The notes below the pieces were generated by a model. It did not search any database, was not told where the DNA came from, and saw only the letters and a list, made by a program, of their open reading frames with translations. The position numbers and the translations under genes were made by a program. Positions 59,600 to 64,000 of a DNA stretch of 64,000 nucleotides are shown here, piece after piece; position 1 is the stretch's first letter, and every line of letters starts with the position of its first letter. This DNA comes from CATQHL01 sp965204655 (GTDB lineage: Bacteria > Actinomycetota > Acidimicrobiia > Acidimicrobiales > CATQHL01): the NCBI GenBank assembly GCA_965204655.1, contig OZ241998.1, forward strand, positions 2,046,001 through 2,110,000. The letters run 5' to 3'.

Positions 59600-60277
59600 C
59601 TAGTTTATTCGCAGCAGCGCTTCGGCGGCGGCCAGGTCTACGGGCGTAGTGATCTTGATGTTGGTCGGATCGCCTTCCACCAGCCGGATAGCGCCCCCTG
59701 CCGCCTCTAGAAGGCTGGCGTCGTCGGTGGCTTCCCCTTCGCCGCTGTGGGCGTCTCGCAGCGCCTGAGCGCGGAAAGCTTGAGGGGTTTGCACAGCGCG
59801 CAACTCCGACCGATCCAAAGCCCCTTTCCTGAGGTGGCGGATGCTGTCGGTCACGGCCACCGTCGGGACGGCGCAGTCCGCTCCGGCTCGCACCGCGGCG
59901 GCGACTTCTGAGTAGAGGGAAGCCGAAGCCAGCGGCCGGGCAGCGTCGTGCACAACTATCACCTCCGCTTCTGCAGGCGCGGCCGCAAGGCCGCATCGCA
60001 CCGACTCCGAGCGGGTTGCTCCCCCGGAGGTGCAGACGATCCCACGATCCTTCTCACCCGCAGAGCGTTCAAGCATCTCGGCGAGTAGTTGGTCAATCCC
60101 CGGAGAGTCCACCTCGGGCGGCAGCACAAGGATCACGCCTTCTGAGGCTTCTACTGCCGTTGTTAGAGAACGTTCCAGCACGCTGCGCCCCCCGAGCGGC
60201 TGAAGCAACTTTTCTCCTCCGAAGCGCCGCCCGCTTCCGGCGGCCAGCAGAACAGTCCAGACGCCCGCGGGATCCAG
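59600..60277 (-). CDS. ispD: 2-C-methyl-D-erythritol 4-phosphate cytidylyltransferase, apparent CTG start
   Basis: IspD makes CDP-methylerythritol in the MEP isoprenoid pathway. From CTG 60277 the product has 225 residues and starts with the nucleotide-binding loop VWTVLLAAGSGRRFGGEKLL. Later motifs are SGGATRSESVRCGLAA, VIVVHDAARPLAS, AVPTVAVTDSIR, AVQTPQAFRAQALRDAH, TDDASLLEAAGG and GDPTNIKITTPVDLAAAEAL. The first usual start, TTG 60208, would delete the whole GSGxR loop and give an inactive protein. CTG 60277 has GGAGGAAAGG just upstream, and no ATG, GTG or TTG lies between it and the preceding gene's end. Confidence 0.9.
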   Translation of the reverse strand: MDPAGVWTVLLAAGSGRRFGGEKLLQPLGGRSVLERSLTTAVEASEGVILVLPPEVDSPGIDQLLAEMLERSAGEKDRGIVCTSGGATRSESVRCGLAAAPAEAEVIVVHDAARPLASASLYSEVAAAVRAGADCAVPTVAVTDSIRHLRKGALDRSELRAVQTPQAFRAQALRDAHSGEGEATDDASLLEAAGGAIRLVEGDPTNIKITTPVDLAAAEALLRIN

Positions 60278-60302
60278 GCGTCCCTTTCCTCCAGGAACCC
60301 CT

Positions 60303-62231
60303 CTAGCTGACAGCGCCGAGGCCCGAGAAATCGTCCAGATGGGGATGACCAGAGGCGGCCTCTTCAGCTCCGAAGAACGCCGTTGACATCCCCAGGGAGG
60401 CGGCAGCGTTCAGGACTTCCACCCTGGTGTGGATGAGAAGGCAGTTGGCCGCTGGAATGCCCGTAGAGGTTTCCAGCATCCTCAGGAATTCTGGCTCGGT
60501 CTCGCTCAACCGCAGTTCGCCGCTGATCAGGAGGGTGTGAAGGTTGCCGACCTTCTGAGCGCGCAGAAGTTGCCTGATCCACCCCCCGACGCCGTCGGCC
60601 ACGCCGGCTGTGTAGATGCCCCCGCTGACTACCCGCTCAAGGAACTCCTTCGCTCCCGGACGGACACTTACGTTTTGTGCCGCAGGTCCTCCTGCAGGCC
60701 AGTTCGCTTGCCCGTCCAGCCCGCAGTCCGACCACAGCGACTCAGGAGTGGTGCGCCCTAGGACTGCCTCCCGGTAGGCGGCGGCGATCACGCTCTCGTC
60801 TGTGGTGCTGCCCATCTGCCTAGCGAACGCCGTCAGGAGTTCTCTCGGGGGATCGGGAGGTTGCAAGAGAATCTCCCAGACGCCCACGCAGAGCAGCCTC
60901 AGTTGCCTGGACGGAGACGGCTGACTCACGACGTCAGGGGGTACTGCTGCGTCAGAGGGCGTGAGACTACCATCTGCCCACTTCAAGTCTGCTGGCACTG
61001 TTCCAGCGGGCACTGCTTCTGCATCAAAGCTTTCTTCGTCGTCGGCGTCTGCATCCACGCCTGCCTTCACGCCGTCGTCCGCTTGGTACTCGGCGTCGTC
61101 CGCTTGGTACTCGGCGTGAGAGTCGACGGGGGCGTAGGCGTAATCATCGGCTGCCTGCTCTAGCGAAGCGTCGCGGGGATCTGCGAAGGAAACGAACTCT
61201 TCCTCTTTCAGTTCTACGGTGGGCGCTGCGTCTCGCGCCTCAGCCCTCTTTCGAGCGCGGGCGGCTCTCTTAGCCCTCCGTTCCTCTTTAGCAGCCTTTC
61301 GCAGCAAGGCTTTGGAAGAAAGTTTCTGCTTCCTGCGTACGTACCCCCACTTCATGATGCTCAGCAGCACCGTCACTACGAATAGCGCCGCCGCCGCATA
61401 GGCCAAGTAGCGGATCGTCCGCGCCGTTGAGTTGTCGGCCTCCGAGAGCACTCGTATGGAAGCTTTGCCATCCCCAGAGTCGTCGAGTTCGATCACGTTC
61501 GGCCCGGAGTTCTCGGACGGATCGCCCGGCAGCAGAACTTCCAGGCGGAAACTCATAGTCTCGACTAGAGCCGCGACGGCGTCTTCGCCCGCCGCCCCGG
61601 AGATGTCGAAGCTTTCCAGGGTGCGCACGAAGTCGAAAAGACCGCTCAGCCCGCCTCCCCCTACGCTCGCCGCCTCCGGCCCGGCGTTGACGGCGTTCAG
61701 AACCGCCGCGACGGCGTTCACTTCTCCGCTCAGCGACCATTTCTGACGGGCGAAAGTGCTCTCACGCTCCAGCTCAATATCGGAGAAGACGCCCCCTCCA
61801 GCCGCCTCGGCCAGCACAGCGGCCAGTTCTTCTGGATTCCCGAACGACTTGGATGCCCGAAGCCAGTAGAGGTTGTCGACTTCCCTCGTGAGACCGTCGT
61901 AGCTCCACCCCGCATCTTTGAGGTCGTCCAGGTTCACCAGGCGTTCGTAACCCCGCGCCTCGTCTTCGCCTCCCAGGGCGTTGGCGGTGGGGACGTCAAG
62001 GCCTACGCCCACGCTCACCAGACCCGAGCCGTCCTCCTCAACTTGGATCGTGACCTCCGCCCCCACTTCGCAGGCGGCGGCGACCAACCCCAAGACCGCT
62101 GCAGCGATAACGCAGAGCAGCCGCCGCGCCCGCCCCAAGCGCCGCTGGCGTTGAGCGCGGAATGTTCCTACGGCGGGAAGCAGAGCCTGATCTCGCACAT
62201 CAAAGAATCTCAGAACGGTCGACAACGGCAA
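60303..62231 (-). CDS. DUF3153 (LppM-like) lipoprotein fused to a C-terminal HAD-like domain
   Basis: A 642-residue protein. The N-terminus has a hydrophobic segment ending in a lipobox (VLGLVAAACEVGAEV), then a DUF3153/LppM-type outer domain (about residues 60-265, with VEEDGSGLVSVGVGLDVPTA), a transmembrane helix (YLAYAAAALFVVTVLLSIM) and a basic cytoplasmic stretch. A long acidic linker contains two copies of EYQADDAEYQADD-like sequence, and the last 180 residues (LRLLCVGVWEILLQPP to the end) resemble a haloacid-dehalogenase cap-and-core region. The usual catalytic DxD is missing at the expected start. TTG 62231 or GTG 62198 are both possible starts. Function unknown; it lies between ispD and clpC on the same strand. 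Confidence 0.72.
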   Translation of the reverse strand: MPLSTVLRFFDVRDQALLPAVGTFRAQRQRRLGRARRLLCVIAAAVLGLVAAACEVGAEVTIQVEEDGSGLVSVGVGLDVPTANALGGEDEARGYERLVNLDDLKDAGWSYDGLTREVDNLYWLRASKSFGNPEELAAVLAEAAGGGVFSDIELERESTFARQKWSLSGEVNAVAAVLNAVNAGPEAASVGGGGLSGLFDFVRTLESFDISGAAGEDAVAALVETMSFRLEVLLPGDPSENSGPNVIELDDSGDGKASIRVLSEADNSTARTIRYLAYAAAALFVVTVLLSIMKWGYVRRKQKLSSKALLRKAAKEERRAKRAARARKRAEARDAAPTVELKEEEFVSFADPRDASLEQAADDYAYAPVDSHAEYQADDAEYQADDGVKAGVDADADDEESFDAEAVPAGTVPADLKWADGSLTPSDAAVPPDVVSQPSPSRQLRLLCVGVWEILLQPPDPPRELLTAFARQMGSTTDESVIAAAYREAVLGRTTPESLWSDCGLDGQANWPAGGPAAQNVSVRPGAKEFLERVVSGGIYTAGVADGVGGWIRQLLRAQKVGNLHTLLISGELRLSETEPEFLRMLETSTGIPAANCLLIHTRVEVLNAAASLGMSTAFFGAEEAASGHPHLDDFSGLGAVS

Positions 62232-62261
62232 TTACGACTCACCCACGACCGGCCAGGGGCT

Positions 62262-64000
62262 CTAGCGGGCGAGCATCTCCTCAATCGGGGGAGCGGATTC
62301 CTGCGGGGAGCCCCCGACCCCATCAATGGCCTTGAACGCAATCCGCTGCTCATTGGGATTGTCGGGATCTTCTTCTGTGTCTACGATCACGATCTGGCCA
62401 GCCTGAAACTCCCGGTGAAGCAGAAGTTCCGATAGCTGGTCCTCCACTAGGTGTTGGATGGCGCGTCTCAGCGGGCGAGCCCCCATGGTGGGGTCATAGC
62501 CCTCCGAAGCTAGGAGTATTTTTGCCTCGGGGGTCACTTCCAGGCCGATCCCCTGAGACGAGAGCTGTTCCGCCAGCCGACCGATCATGAGGTCGACGAT
62601 CTGAGTGACTTCCTCGGTGCTGAGTTCGTGGAAGGCGATCACTTCGTCCACCCGGTTCAGGAACTCCGGCCTGAAGTGGTTTTTCAAGGCCTCTGTCACC
62701 TTTTCTTTCATGGCTTCGTAGGTCAGAGCCTTGTCCGCCCGGGCAAATCCGAGCGTCGCCTTGCGCAGGTCCTGCGTCCCCAGGTTGGAGGTCATTATCA
62801 GCACGACGTTCTTGAAGTCCACGGTGTGGCCTTGATTGTCGGTGAGGCGACCCTCTTCCATGATCTGCAGCAGCGTGTTGAAAACGTCGGGGTGTGCTTT
62901 TTCGATCTCGTCAAAGAGCACGACCGAGAACGGCTTGCGCCTCACCGCCTCGGTGAGTTGCCCGCCTTGGTCGTAGCCCACGTAGCCGGGCGGCGCGCCC
63001 ATCAGCCGCGAAACGGCGTGTTTCTCCATGTACTCCGACATGTCAAGACTGATCAGTGCCTGATCGTCGCCGAAGAGGAACTCAGCGAGAGTCTTGGCCA
63101 ACTCGGTCTTCCCCACCCCCGACGGACCCAGGAAGATGAACGATCCCGAGGGTCGCTTCGGGTCTTTCAACCCGGCTCTGGTGCGGCGAATGGCCTGACT
63201 CACCGCTTTGACTGCGTTGTTCTGGCCTACCACCCTTAGGTGCAGGGCTTCTTCCATCCTCAGCAGTTTGGCCGTCTCTTCCTCGGTGATCTTGTAGACG
63301 GGGATGCCCGTCCAGACCGATAAAACCTCAGCGATGCCTTCCTCGTCAACTTCGTCGAAGAGGTCGAGCCCGGCTTCGGTTGAAGCGGCTTCCACCTGGG
63401 AGCGGCGTTTCCGCAGTTCCTTCTCCTCGTCGCGCAGGTTGCCGGCTTCCTCAAAGTCCTGCGTCTCAACGGCCTTCTTCTTGCGCTCCGCAACGTCGCT
63501 GATCTGTGCGTCTACCTCCAGCAGGTCAGTGGGAGTGTCCATGCGCTTGAGGTGCATTCTTGAGCCGGCTTCGTCGATGAGGTCGATGGCCTTGTCGGGG
63601 AGGTGGCGGTCGGAGATGTAGCGGTCGGCGAGGTTGGCGGCGGTCACCACGGCCTGGTCGGTGATCGTCACCCTGTGGTGGGCTTCGTAGCGGTCGCGCA
63701 AACCTCGCAGTATCTCTATCGTCTGGTCTACGTCCGGCTCCTCCACAGTTATGGGCTGGAAGCGCCGCTCAAGGGCGGAGTCCTTCTCTAGGTGCTTGCG
63801 GTATTCGTCCAGCGTGGTGGCGCCGATGGTCTGCAGTTCGCCCCGGGCGAGCAGAGGCTTGAGTATTGAGGCGGCGTCGATGGCGCCTTCGGCCGCCCCC
63901 GCCCCCACCAGCGTGTGCAGTTCGTCAATAAACAGAATGACGTCACCGCGCCCTTTGATCTCTTTGAGAACTTTCTTCAGCCTCTCCTCAAAGTCTCCTC
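62262..64000 (-). CDS. clpC: ClpC-type ATP-dependent Clp protease ATPase (partial, N-terminus beyond window)
   Basis: About 579 C-terminal residues of a class I Clp/Hsp100 unfoldase that feeds ClpP. The visible part runs from the end of AAA-1 (VILFIDELHTLVGAGAAEGA with Walker B, and ERRFQPITVEEP) through the UVR-containing middle region (AVETQDFEEAGNLRDEEKEL, typical of ClpC and not ClpB). AAA-2 follows (FLGPSGVGKTELAKTLAEFL, VVLFDEIEKAHPDVFNTLLQ, LMGAPPGYVGYDQGGQLTEA), then the C-terminal D2-small domain (GARPLRRAIQHLVEDQLSE). The acidic tail ends IEEMLAR. The frame stays open to 64000. Confidence 0.95.
   Translation of the reverse strand, partial: GDFEERLKKVLKEIKGRGDVILFIDELHTLVGAGAAEGAIDAASILKPLLARGELQTIGATTLDEYRKHLEKDSALERRFQPITVEEPDVDQTIEILRGLRDRYEAHHRVTITDQAVVTAANLADRYISDRHLPDKAIDLIDEAGSRMHLKRMDTPTDLLEVDAQISDVAERKKKAVETQDFEEAGNLRDEEKELRKRRSQVEAASTEAGLDLFDEVDEEGIAEVLSVWTGIPVYKITEEETAKLLRMEEALHLRVVGQNNAVKAVSQAIRRTRAGLKDPKRPSGSFIFLGPSGVGKTELAKTLAEFLFGDDQALISLDMSEYMEKHAVSRLMGAPPGYVGYDQGGQLTEAVRRKPFSVVLFDEIEKAHPDVFNTLLQIMEEGRLTDNQGHTVDFKNVVLIMTSNLGTQDLRKATLGFARADKALTYEAMKEKVTEALKNHFRPEFLNRVDEVIAFHELSTEEVTQIVDLMIGRLAEQLSSQGIGLEVTPEAKILLASEGYDPTMGARPLRRAIQHLVEDQLSELLLHREFQAGQIVIVDTEEDPDNPNEQRIAFKAIDGVGGSPQESAPPIEEMLAR

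Overview
The window is a high-G+C bacterial chromosome segment that reads as an actinobacterium, most likely of the Acidimicrobiia. The pointers are CarD, a DUF3107 protein, the phosphomutase/DUF3090/SCO1664-family trio, an F420-type luciferase-like oxidoreductase, an FrhB-type protein, a class E sortase and a Septum_form lipoprotein. The class-level placement is inference. Most of the window is dense housekeeping DNA. Two stretches, 1.6-3.1 kb and 19.8-26.2 kb, are visibly less G+C-rich and hold secreted proteins of an unusual kind.

Layout. 1-1.6 kb: leuC (cut by the window edge) and greA. 1.75-3.1 kb: two tandem secreted paralogues behind a promoter with repeated operator-like boxes. 3.2-6.9 kb: leuB-ilvE-cimA (branched-chain amino acids, isoleucine by the citramalate route). 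6.9-12.9 kb: LLM oxidoreductase, gltX, a small zinc-ribbon protein, tRNAs Glu/Gln/Pro, carD, rpiB and a thioesterase. 12.9-19.6 kb (minus): apgM, then rho-rpmE-prfA-prmC-sua5. 19.8-26.2 kb: four tandem secreted leucine-rich-repeat (LRR) proteins with long poly-G tracts in their promoters. 26.3-32.3 kb (minus): argS-lysA-hom-thrC. 32.4-40.9 kb: tRNA-Arg, SDR plus FrhB pair, a lipoprotein, a family 5 uracil-DNA glycosylase, the phosphomutase/DUF3090/SCO1664 trio, etfBA and a diacylglycerol-kinase-like gene. 41-43.2 kb: ugpQ-like, DUF3107 and mrp. 43.3-50.6 kb (minus): a complete System I cytochrome c maturation operon, ccmA-B-C-D-E-F-G-H(I). 50.7-59.5 kb: sortase E, Septum_form lipoprotein, a GH63-type glycosidase divergent from a GT4 glycosyltransferase, two ABC-2 exporters and a small membrane protein. 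59.6-64 kb (minus): clpC (N-terminus cut off), a DUF3153/HAD-like fusion, ispD.

The strongest candidate for something undescribed is the LRR locus. Each LRR protein has a signal peptide, a paired module built on a GN(V/L)EFG(L/I)R core, an N-terminal cap resembling plant LRRNT, plant-type LRRs (GxIPxxLxxLxxL) and a Cys-containing C-terminal cap. The same paired module, without LRRs, makes up the two proteins at 1.9-3.1 kb. LRR gene 1 is preceded by 15 consecutive G residues lying exactly in the spacer between a -35-like TTGTAA and a -10-like TATAGT placed 8 nt from the ATG. This is the architecture of a slipped-strand phase-variable promoter making a leaderless mRNA. A second copy (16 G) with the first 30 codons of gene 1 has been transplanted in front of gene 4, next to a duplicated fragment of the 3' end of thrC. 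A third run (14 C on the coding strand) sits just before the hom start codon.

A second theme is translation initiation. rpmE, ispD and the diacylglycerol-kinase-like gene have no ATG, GTG or TTG at the start their families require. Each has a Shine-Dalgarno sequence followed by ATA (rpmE) or CTG (the other two). Several housekeeping enzymes (GltX, PrmC, Hom, Rho) also carry long low-complexity insertions.
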